This document shows positions 6,403 through 12,407 of a DNA stretch of 12,407 bases, one piece after another. The position numbers were made by a program, and so were the translations under genes. Origin of the DNA: REEB85 sp018971455 (GTDB lineage Bacteria; Pseudomonadota; Alphaproteobacteria; Acetobacterales; Acetobacteraceae); the NCBI GenBank assembly GCA_028871195.1, contig JAGWNT010000106.1, forward strand, positions 1-12,407. Reading direction: 5' to 3'. The notes beneath the pieces are model-generated. The model was given only the letters and a program-made list of their open reading frames with translations. It made no database searches and was not told the origin of the DNA. Every line of letters starts with the position of its first letter. The first letter of the stretch is position 1.

Positions 6403-7230
6403 TTACACCTCCTGGGCGACCATGTTGCGCAAGAGGCCGACACCGCTGATTTCAACCTCAACGACATCACCGGGCTTCATCCATATCTGTGGTTCGCGGT
6501 AGGCGCCGACCCCGCCGGTCGTACCGGTGATGAGCACGTCGCCGGCTTCGAGTATGGTGAAGGTGGAGCAATATTCGATCAGTTTCGGGACGTTAAACAC
6601 CAGATCGTTGATCCTGGCGCGTTGCATTTCGGTCCCGTTCAGTCGTGTGACCAGGCTCTGCGCGGTGATGTCGCCGACCTCCTCCGGTGTTACCAGAAAC
6701 GGCCCGAACCCCCCGGTCGCGGGAAAGTTCTTTCCTGGTGTGAACTGGGAGGAATGGCGCTGCCATTCCCGCACCGAGCAGTCATTGTAGCAGCTGTACC
6801 CGGCGATTACCGCGGCCGCCTCGCTCGCCGGAACATGCCGGCATCGCTGCGCGATCACCACCGCCAACTCTCCCTCGAAATCCAGAGTCGCCGAGGCATG
6901 AGGGCGCCGGATGGTGCCGCCATGGCCAATTTGTGTATTGGCCCAGCGCGTGAAGATGGTGGGGTGCTTTGGCACCTCGCGCCCCCCCTCGAGGATATGG
7001 CTGAGGTAATTCAGGCCGACGCAAATGATTTTTTCTGGGTCAGGGATGGGCGGCAGGTATTCGACGTCGGCAAGGTCATATCGGGGCGCGTCCGCGGTGG
7101 ACAGATCGATTCCCCCGGCCAAAGCGGCACGCAGGCTTACCGCGCGGCCGCCCAAGTCGGCCACAGTGCCGTCTTCTGCGATTCCCCAACTCGCAGGGCA
7201 GTCGGGCCGGCGGAAACTCATCAGCTTCAT
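6403..7230 (-). CDS. Fumarylacetoacetate hydrolase family protein
   Basis: A 275-residue protein read from ATG 7230, with a GGGGAG about 10 bases upstream; a TTG at 7248 would add six unlikely residues. The fold is the FAH family: an N-terminal segment, then PDPEKIICVGLNYLSH (63-78), LDFEGELAVVI with E119 and E121, YNDCSVREWQ with D150, QFTPGKNFPATGGFGPF (162-178) and a C-terminal AGDVLITGTTGGVG with WMKPGDVVEVEISGVG. E119, E121 and D150 fit the divalent-metal triad. Members cleave or hydrate 2-oxo acids and acylpyruvates (2-oxopent-4-enoate hydratases, diketo-deoxy sugar acid hydrolases, oxaloacetate decarboxylases). The substrate cannot be chosen here, because no catabolic neighbours are present. 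It stands alone, divergent from the glycosyltransferase gene and convergent with the CtrA-like gene. Confidence 0.9.
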   Translation of the reverse strand: MKLMSFRRPDCPASWGIAEDGTVADLGGRAVSLRAALAGGIDLSTADAPRYDLADVEYLPPIPDPEKIICVGLNYLSHILEGGREVPKHPTIFTRWANTQIGHGGTIRRPHASATLDFEGELAVVIAQRCRHVPASEAAAVIAGYSCYNDCSVREWQRHSSQFTPGKNFPATGGFGPFLVTPEEVGDITAQSLVTRLNGTEMQRARINDLVFNVPKLIEYCSTFTILEAGDVLITGTTGGVGAYREPQIWMKPGDVVEVEISGVGLLRNMVAQEV

Positions 7231-7319
7231 GGCATGCCCGCTCCCCAAGGATTCTGAGACCGCACTATATCCGGCTGGCGAGGCCGGCCAAGGGCGTTGG
7301 ACTGCCTCGACAGCGGGCT
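7231..7319. promoter_or_regulatory. Divergent intergenic region, presumed promoters for both flanking genes
   Basis: This 89-base gap separates the - strand hydrolase from the + strand LPS operon, so promoters of both should lie in or near it. I see a CTATAT (7264-7269) that could serve as a -10 element and a CCGGC/GCCGG inverted repeat (7271-7275 with 7283-7287), but no convincing complete promoter. Confidence 0.3.
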
Positions 7320-8708
7320 ATGGACTGGCCTATGAGCGCGCACATGGCCGAACAGGATGCCCCACCAGCCGCGCCGATGCGATTGCTGCACGTGATCGCG
7401 GGAGCACCGGTAGGCGGGGCGGAGACATTTGCTCAGGACGCTATCCTTGCGCTGCACGGGCGCGGTCTATGGCAGCGCGTCATTTGCCGGCCCTATCCGG
7501 CGTTGAAGGCGCGCTTTATCGCGGCCCGTCTCGAGATGATGCCCTTTGCCTTCTCGCTGGCCGACCGTCTGCGCGGCCGCGGGCGGGTGATCCGAGCCGC
7601 GGCGCAAGAGGCCGACCTGGTGCACGCATGGATGTCGCGGGCCAACTCCTTTATTCCGGCCCGCATGCCCTGTCCGGTCATCGGGTGGTTCGGTGACTAC
7701 TACGATCTGAAGTATTTCCGCCGGGCGGACTGCTTCTTCTGTGTCACACCCGATATCGCGCGCCACGTCATCGCAAACGGGGCGCCGCCACATCGGGTTT
7801 TCATGCTCAACACTTTTGGCACCATGCCTGAGGCTGCGAGGATCAGTCGCGCGGCGCTTGATACACCAGCAGATGCTCGGGTGCTGCTTGTGCTCGCACG
7901 CCTGCACGGCGTGAAGGGCATCGACACCATGCTCGAGGCGCTCGTGCGGCTGCCGGACTGTACGTTATGGGTCGCTGGCGATGGGCCCGAACGGGCCAGT
8001 TTGGAGGCTTTGGCGGCGCGGTTGGGCGTGGACCGGCGAGTACGCTTCCTGGGCTGGCGTGGTGATCGCAAGGCGCTGCTGGAAGCCGCCGATATCTGCG
8101 TGCTGCCAAGTCGCTATGAGCCGTTCGGCACTGTCATCGTCGAGGCTTGGGCCGCTGGCCGGCCGCTGGTGGCGACGCGAGCCGATGGGGCGCGGCAATA
8201 TGTGCGTGACGGCGAAAACGGGCTGCTTTGTCCGATTGACGATGTGACGGCCTTGGCATCCTGCCTACGCCGCGTGCTTGATGAGCCCGGCCTTGCCGCG
8301 CGACTGATCGCCGGCGGGTCAGCCGCCTATCAGGCCGATTTCACCCGGGAGATCGTTACAGACCGGCTGCTTGCCGCGTATTCACGGTGCCTCGAACTCG
8401 GCGAACGGCGATTTGATACGCTGGTGGAGGTGGCTGACCTTGATCCCGTCCGGCTGGATGCCCTCAAAAGCGCTGCTGGCGGCGGGCCGCATGCAGCTGC
8501 GCTTGCCGCCGTTGCCCTTGCCCATGGCGCGCGGGGCGCGACGGCGGCCCGGCTGGAGGCGGCTTGGCCTGGCGCTTTGCTTCGGGAGCGGGGCAGGCGC
8601 GTGTTGTGCCTTGACGAGCGCGCGCTCGACCACTCGGCGGCATTGCTTCCGACCGACGCCGGCCAGGGCGTGCCGGACCGGCTGCTCGCAGCGCTGAAGG
8701 TGGACTAA
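7320..8708 (+). CDS. GT4-type glycosyltransferase with C-terminal extension, probable LPS sugar transfer
   Basis: A 462-residue GT-B glycosyltransferase of the retaining GT4/group 1 type. The N-terminal Rossmann half has MRLLHVIAGAPVGGAETF (20-37). The C-terminal half has VLARLHGVKGIDTML, LWVAGDGPERASLEALA, RVRFLGWRGD, ADICVLPSRYEPFGTVIVEAW with the E267-x7-E275 motif that holds the nucleotide sugar, and the GENGLL loop. Residues after about 360 (DTLVEVADLDPVRL to the end) go beyond the usual length and were not recognised. The start is uncertain: ATG 7320, 7332 and 7344 are in frame; 7344 has a GAG 7 bases upstream, and the fold itself begins near ATG 7377. LptF follows after 5 bases and a ligase-like gene after that, so a role in LPS core or O-antigen assembly on the cytoplasmic side is inferred. 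Sugar specificity is unknown. Confidence 0.87.
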   Translation: MDWPMSAHMAEQDAPPAAPMRLLHVIAGAPVGGAETFAQDAILALHGRGLWQRVICRPYPALKARFIAARLEMMPFAFSLADRLRGRGRVIRAAAQEADLVHAWMSRANSFIPARMPCPVIGWFGDYYDLKYFRRADCFFCVTPDIARHVIANGAPPHRVFMLNTFGTMPEAARISRAALDTPADARVLLVLARLHGVKGIDTMLEALVRLPDCTLWVAGDGPERASLEALAARLGVDRRVRFLGWRGDRKALLEAADICVLPSRYEPFGTVIVEAWAAGRPLVATRADGARQYVRDGENGLLCPIDDVTALASCLRRVLDEPGLAARLIAGGSAAYQADFTREIVTDRLLAAYSRCLELGERRFDTLVEVADLDPVRLDALKSAAGGGPHAAALAAVALAHGARGATAARLEAAWPGALLRERGRRVLCLDERALDHSAALLPTDAGQGVPDRLLAALKVD

Positions 8709-8713
8709 AATCA

Positions 8714-9847
8714 ATGGTGCGCCCCTTCATCCTATTGCTGCAGAGATATCTGTTCCGCCAATTGCTGTTCGGGCTTGTCGTGGTGACCGGCTTTCTTGTG
8801 GCACTGATCTGGCTTACGCAGTCGTTGCGTTTTGTTGAGGTAGTCGTCAATCGTGGCCTGTCGCTAGGCGTGTTCCTGGAGCTTTCCGGATTGCTGATTC
8901 CGGGCTTTCTGGCGGTGATTCTGCCGATTACCTGCTTCATGACGGTGCAGTTCATTTATCTGAGGCTGGCCAACGACCGCGAGCTTACCGTGATGCGTGC
9001 CGCTGGTGTCTCGCCGCTCGCACTGGCCACACCTGCGCTCGCTCTGGCCGGGCTTGCGGTTGTCATTGGCTATGGATTGACCTTGGACGTTGTGCCGAGA
9101 AGCCAGGCAATTTTCCGCGAATTCCAATTCGAGATCCGGAACCGGCTCGCCGCCTTTTTGCTTCAGGAGGGGGTGTTCACGCCGGTGATGGACAATCTGG
9201 TGGTCTATGTCCGCGATCGGTCGGCGGACGGAGCCCTTCGTGGCATCATGGTCGATGATGCGCGCGACCCGCAGCACCATGTGACGGTATTTGCTGAGAG
9301 TGGGCGACTCGAGGTCGGCAACGCGGCGCCGAGAGTGGTGCTGATGCGCGGCAGCCGCGAGGAGATCGATGCCCATACCGGCCAACTAGATGTCGTCACG
9401 TTTCAGTCGAGCGCGATCGACCTGTCCCAGCCGGACCACAACGAGGCGCCGCGCCTGCGCGATATCGGTGAAATGAGCCTGACCGAGCTGCTTGACCCAA
9501 GGCCTGGTGTGATCAACCCGTCCGAATATCCGCGCATGAGGGTTGAGGCCAATAAGCGCCTCACCGGCCCGCTTTCCACTCTGTCGTTCGTTATGATTGC
9601 GCTGGTCTCGGTGCTCACGGGACCGTTCCGCCGCCATGGCGGGGTCGTCCGTCCGCTGGCGGCCATCGCGGCAGTGGTTGGTCTGGTGGCGGTGGAGTTA
9701 GCCATCGAAAGCCTGGCTGTCCGGCACCCGGCGCTGATCGGACTGCTTTGGTTGCAGGCGCTGGCACCCGCCATGATCTGTGCCGCGTGGCTGTTCATCT
9801 CGCCCGGTTCGGCCGAAGAGCCGCCCTCCGTGGTGGAGGCGGCGTGA
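8714..9847 (+). CDS. lptF: LptF, LPS export ABC transporter permease
   Basis: A 377-residue member of the YjgP/YjgQ permease family, of normal length. Three hydrophobic stretches come first (about 17-38, 54-83 with LLIPGFLAVILPITCFM, and 99-124), then a long periplasmic beta-jellyroll part (QFEIRNRLAAFLLQEGVFTP onwards, about 130-285), then three more membrane segments to about 365. The N-terminal RYLFRQLLFGLVVV and LTQSLRFVEVVVNRGLSLG favour LptF over LptG. LptF and LptG with the ATPase LptB extract lipopolysaccharide from the inner membrane and hand it to LptC/LptA. LptF genes are commonly followed by lptG; here a ligase-like gene follows with a 4-base overlap. The start at ATG 8714 is 5 bases after the glycosyltransferase stop, so coupling is likely. 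LptG must be encoded elsewhere. Confidence 0.9.
   Translation: MVRPFILLLQRYLFRQLLFGLVVVTGFLVALIWLTQSLRFVEVVVNRGLSLGVFLELSGLLIPGFLAVILPITCFMTVQFIYLRLANDRELTVMRAAGVSPLALATPALALAGLAVVIGYGLTLDVVPRSQAIFREFQFEIRNRLAAFLLQEGVFTPVMDNLVVYVRDRSADGALRGIMVDDARDPQHHVTVFAESGRLEVGNAAPRVVLMRGSREEIDAHTGQLDVVTFQSSAIDLSQPDHNEAPRLRDIGEMSLTELLDPRPGVINPSEYPRMRVEANKRLTGPLSTLSFVMIALVSVLTGPFRRHGGVVRPLAAIAAVVGLVAVELAIESLAVRHPALIGLLWLQALAPAMICAAWLFISPGSAEEPPSVVEAA
9835..9839 (+). promoter_or_regulatory. Ribosome binding site for the O-antigen ligase-like gene
   Basis: GGAGG lies 4 bases before GTG 9844, inside the end of lptF. It supports the GTG that overlaps the lptF stop (GTGA) over an ATG at 9865 or starts deeper in lptF. 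Confidence 0.55.
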
Positions 9848-11142
9848 GCGGAACGGCGAATGCCATGGACGGTGGAGACGGTGCCACCGGTGCCTGGCTA
9901 CGTCGGCTCGACCAGATGTCGGCGACGGCGGTGTTGTTGATGGCGCCAGGCATGTTGCATGCCTACGTGCTTGCCGAGATATGCATCGGGCTCGTCGCGG
10001 TTGCGTTCCTGGCTCGTTGCGCCCTGCTTGGCGACTGGATTTGGTTGCGTACGCCCTGGGTTGTGCTGGCTGGGTTGTGGTGGTTATGGCTGGTGTTCTG
10101 CTCGCTGCCCGGCGTTGGGCGCGGGGGGACAGCGAGCCTGATCCAGGCAGTCGTGGTCGTGCGTTACCTGGTGCTGGCCGCGGCGCTCGAGCACCAGGTG
10201 CTGCGTGATGCATGGTTACGCCGCTGGCTGTGGCGCGTGCTTGCATTGTGCGCGGCCTATATCGCTCTGCAGGTTTATTTGCAGGCCTTCATCGGCCATA
10301 ATTTGTTTGGTCAAGCACGCTGGCCGAGCGGCGAACTGACCGGGCCTTTTGACAAGCCCCGGGCAGGCGCGCCGCTTTCACGACTATTCTTTGTCGCGCT
10401 GCTCCCGCCGGCCATGTCGCTGATTGGGCGCGGCTCACGGGCCGGCGGACTCGCTGCTCTCGTGCTGACCGGATCTGCGCTGGCCGCCCAGGTACTGATT
10501 GGCCAACGCATGCCATTGCTGTTGGTGGTGATGGGTTTTGTGGTCAGTGCGGCTCTGCTTGCTCCGCTCCGCCGGCCGGCGACGATTGCCTTGCTGGGAG
10601 CGGCGATTCTGATCGCCGCGTCTGCCGTCCTGGTGCCACCGACATTCTACCGGCTGGTGACCAAGTTCAGCGCCCAGATGGAGACCTTCCCAACGAGCCC
10701 CTATGGCGAACTGGCGGCCCGCGCGGTGGCGATCGCCGAGCAACATCCATGGACCGGGCGGGGGTTCAATGGCTTCCGGACCGGGTGTGCCGAACCGCGC
10801 TACTTCCATGGTTGGAACTGGCCCGCCAATCCGAACGATGACGGTGGGGGCTTGGCGGGGTGCAATATTCATCCGCACAACCACTATCTCCAGGCGCTCA
10901 CCGATTCGGGCTTTCCCGGCCTGTTCCTGTTCGCGGCACTTGTTGTGACCTGGCTGGCGGTGCTCGGTCGTGGTCTGTCGCGCACGCCGACAGCGCTGCG
11001 CGTGGGGTTGTTCGTTGCGTTGCTTATCCAACAATGGCCGATCGCCTCGACGAGCAGCGCGTTTGCCATTGAAATAGGCGGATTGTCATTCCTTCTGCTG
11101 GGTTTTGGGCTTGCTGAGGCACGAAGCGGCGGAATTCGCTGA
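9844..11142 (+). CDS. O-antigen ligase / polymerase-like membrane protein (WaaL/Wzy_C type)
   Basis: A 432-residue polytopic inner-membrane protein with roughly ten or more hydrophobic segments. The mid-protein LTGPFDKPRAGAPLSRLF and the large periplasmic loop ending in GRGFNGFRTGC, then NIHPHNHYLQALTDSGFPG, are the pattern of the Wzy_C (O-antigen ligase) family. The HPHNH motif (343-347) contains the histidine region expected to act in glycan transfer from undecaprenyl carrier. In known members this protein either joins O-antigen to lipid A-core (WaaL) or polymerises repeat units (Wzy); sequence alone does not separate the two. GTG 9844 is chosen for the GGAGG site and the 4-base overlap with lptF. 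It is the last gene of the tight three-gene LPS operon. No terminator was clear in the 79 bases behind it. Confidence 0.82.
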   Translation: MSGTANAMDGGDGATGAWLRRLDQMSATAVLLMAPGMLHAYVLAEICIGLVAVAFLARCALLGDWIWLRTPWVVLAGLWWLWLVFCSLPGVGRGGTASLIQAVVVVRYLVLAAALEHQVLRDAWLRRWLWRVLALCAAYIALQVYLQAFIGHNLFGQARWPSGELTGPFDKPRAGAPLSRLFFVALLPPAMSLIGRGSRAGGLAALVLTGSALAAQVLIGQRMPLLLVVMGFVVSAALLAPLRRPATIALLGAAILIAASAVLVPPTFYRLVTKFSAQMETFPTSPYGELAARAVAIAEQHPWTGRGFNGFRTGCAEPRYFHGWNWPANPNDDGGGLAGCNIHPHNHYLQALTDSGFPGLFLFAALVVTWLAVLGRGLSRTPTALRVGLFVALLIQQWPIASTSSAFAIEIGGLSFLLLGFGLAEARSGGIR

Positions 11143-11221
11143 ATTTTCTTGCAGCTCTAGATGTTGGCGGGCAGATTATTGCATCGCAGCATATCTGCCC
11201 GTCGAACTGGAGTGCCATGGC

Positions 11222-11668
11222 ATGCCTGATCACGCCGTCGTCACTGAATTCGCGCATGTGAAGCCTGCCGATACCCAATTCCGCGGCGATGGCCTGCGAG
11301 ATTTTTTTCTCTACCGCGATCTCGGCGTCGCGGCGGCCACTGGCGGGCGTGTGGTGGCGCAACTTGTCCGAGCGAACGCAGCGCCTGAACATGGCACCGG
11401 GTGGCATCGCCATGAGGCTGATTTCCATATCGTTCTGATGCTGAAGGGGTGGGCGCGGTTCATGTATGGGGACAAGGAAACGCTGGTTTCCGCGGGGGAT
11501 TGTGTCCACCAACGCCCTGGTATTACTCATTATCTGTTCGATTATTCGCCGGATATGGAATACCTCGAAATCGTCTCGCCAGCAGATTTCGCCACCGTCG
11601 AGGTGGAGGGGCCCTGTGCCGTACCACCGCCGCGACCGTGGCCCGCATCCGCCCCTGCTTCACCCTGA
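11222..11668 (+). CDS. Small cupin-domain protein
   Basis: A 148-residue single-domain cupin. ATG 11222 has GGAG 9 bases upstream; the frame is open further up but does not resemble a protein start. Cupin motif 1 is seen as GTGWHRHEADFHIVLMLKG (58-76), with metal-ligand candidates H62, H64 and perhaps H69. Motif 2 is seen as GDCVHQRPGITH (92-103), with H103. A proline- and alanine-rich tail ends the protein. Small cupins bind a metal and serve as dioxygenases, isomerases or ligand-binding regulators; nothing in the context selects one. It runs 79 bases behind the LPS operon and converges with the GST gene, whose stop is only 11 bases away. It may be read through from the LPS operon or have its own promoter. 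Confidence 0.8.
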   Translation: MPDHAVVTEFAHVKPADTQFRGDGLRDFFLYRDLGVAAATGGRVVAQLVRANAAPEHGTGWHRHEADFHIVLMLKGWARFMYGDKETLVSAGDCVHQRPGITHYLFDYSPDMEYLEIVSPADFATVEVEGPCAVPPPRPWPASAPASP

Positions 11669-11679
11669 GGCCGAGAGGC

Positions 11680-12336
11680 TTAGAAATCGAGATCCAGTTC
11701 CTCGATCTCGGCCGGTTCCTCAAGAGCTGCGGCCGTCCATTCGCGCAAGTCGGACCACCTCTCGATTGCTTTGGCGTAAGCCTCGCACGCGGTATCGAGC
11801 CCGACGTCGTACGTTCGGAAGCGGGTTATGACCGGGGCGAACATGGCATCGGCCACACTGCGCCTTGGGCCGAACAGGTAGGGACCATCCCAGCGCGTCA
11901 GGCATTCGGCCCAGATTGCGCTGATGCGGGCGATGTCCTCCCGGGCAGAGGACCAGATGGTGAAGCCACTGCGCCGGGCGCGCAGGTTCATCGGCAGGGC
12001 GGAGCGCAGCGCGCTGAAGCCGGAGTGCATTTCCCCCGAGATCGACCGGCAGCGTGCACGGGCTTCACGTCCAGCGGGAAACATGCCAGCCTCTGGTTTG
12101 ACTTCATTGAGATATTCAGCAATCGCCAGCGTGTCCCATACGGAAATGCCTTCATGTATCAAACACGGCACCAGGATGGAGGAAGAGCGGAGGAGCAGTT
12201 CGGCCCGCGCGGCGGCATCATCAACCTCGGTGGTCTGCACGGTGAATGCGAGGCCCGACATCCGCGCCAGCAGCCAGCCCCGCAGCGACCAGGAAGAGTA
12301 GTTACGACTGCTGATGATAAGGGTGGCGGGGGCCAT
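11680..12336 (-). CDS. Glutathione S-transferase family protein
   Basis: A 218-residue protein from ATG 12336, with AAAGGTG upstream at fitting distance; a longer in-frame start at 12366 would add ten unlikely residues. The N-terminal thioredoxin-like domain has SSRNYSSWSLRGWL (9-22), with the serine/tyrosine cluster where the catalytic residue sits, the cis-proline site ILVPCL (54-59) and WDTLAIAEYL (67-76), matching the gamma-glutamyl contact motif. The rest is the all-helical C-terminal domain with RRSVADAMFAPVITRF. Bacterial GSTs of this kind conjugate or reduce electrophiles and peroxides using glutathione in the cytoplasm. No substrate hint is present. Gene order is convergent with the cupin gene; upstream sequence to the window end shows no further gene. 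Confidence 0.9.
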   Translation of the reverse strand: MAPATLIISSRNYSSWSLRGWLLARMSGLAFTVQTTEVDDAAARAELLLRSSSILVPCLIHEGISVWDTLAIAEYLNEVKPEAGMFPAGREARARCRSISGEMHSGFSALRSALPMNLRARRSGFTIWSSAREDIARISAIWAECLTRWDGPYLFGPRRSVADAMFAPVITRFRTYDVGLDTACEAYAKAIERWSDLREWTAAALEEPAEIEELDLDF

Positions 12337-12407
12337 TCGATTGCACCTTTCGCGCTGATGGCGCATTGCAGCATGATCGCAGGTCGATGATGCGCATGGA
12401 ACCTCTT

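Noticed and set aside
10435..11034. - strand open frame inside the O-antigen ligase-like gene
   Set aside because: Low-complexity, Arg/Gln/His-rich shadow of a membrane protein gene.
11449..12390. Long + strand open frame over the GST gene
   Set aside because: Antisense to a GST with full motifs and overlapping the cupin gene; no recognisable domain.

Overview
The window is a stretch of a high-GC alphaproteobacterial chromosome. The lineage call rests on a response regulator that closely resembles CtrA, the cell-cycle master regulator confined to Alphaproteobacteria, and on an LptF permease and a limonene-monooxygenase-like flavoprotein that read like alphaproteobacterial versions. A Rhodospirillales/Acetobacteraceae-type host is my guess; nothing here fixes the genus. 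There are eleven protein-coding genes, one of them cut by the left edge. I see no tRNA, rRNA, CRISPR array or intact insertion sequence.

Left block (1-5089, + strand): the C-terminal two thirds of a MoxR-type AAA ATPase, its CoxE-like VWA partner, and an exported phosphoesterase of the alkaline-phosphatase superfamily whose TTG start overlaps the VWA stop. These three look co-transcribed. After a 72-base gap with a GC-rich hairpin come a luciferase-like (LLM) flavin monooxygenase and, 3 bases behind it, an FHA-SpoIIE/PP2C protein whose phosphatase active site is partly eroded.

Middle (5090-6402): 333 bases without a gene but with several small stem-loops, then a CtrA-like response regulator. 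Most of that gene is about one third GC while its neighbours are clearly GC-rich. The composition changes sharply about 40 codons into the gene. Behind it lies a perfect 10-bp inverted repeat, probably a terminator between convergent genes.

Right block (6403-12407): a fumarylacetoacetate-hydrolase-family enzyme on the - strand; then a tight + strand cell-envelope operon (glycosyltransferase, LptF, O-antigen ligase/polymerase-like membrane protein) with a 5-base gap and a 4-base overlap. This set fits late lipopolysaccharide assembly: adding sugars, extracting LPS from the inner membrane and joining or polymerising O-antigen. LptG, the usual partner of LptF, is not next to it. The window ends with a small cupin protein (+) and a convergent glutathione S-transferase (-).

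The points most worth a second look are the compositionally mosaic CtrA paralogue, the FHA-PP2C protein with altered metal-site motifs, the secreted phosphoesterase coupled to a MoxR-VWA pair, and the LPS operon that pairs LptF with a ligase instead of LptG.
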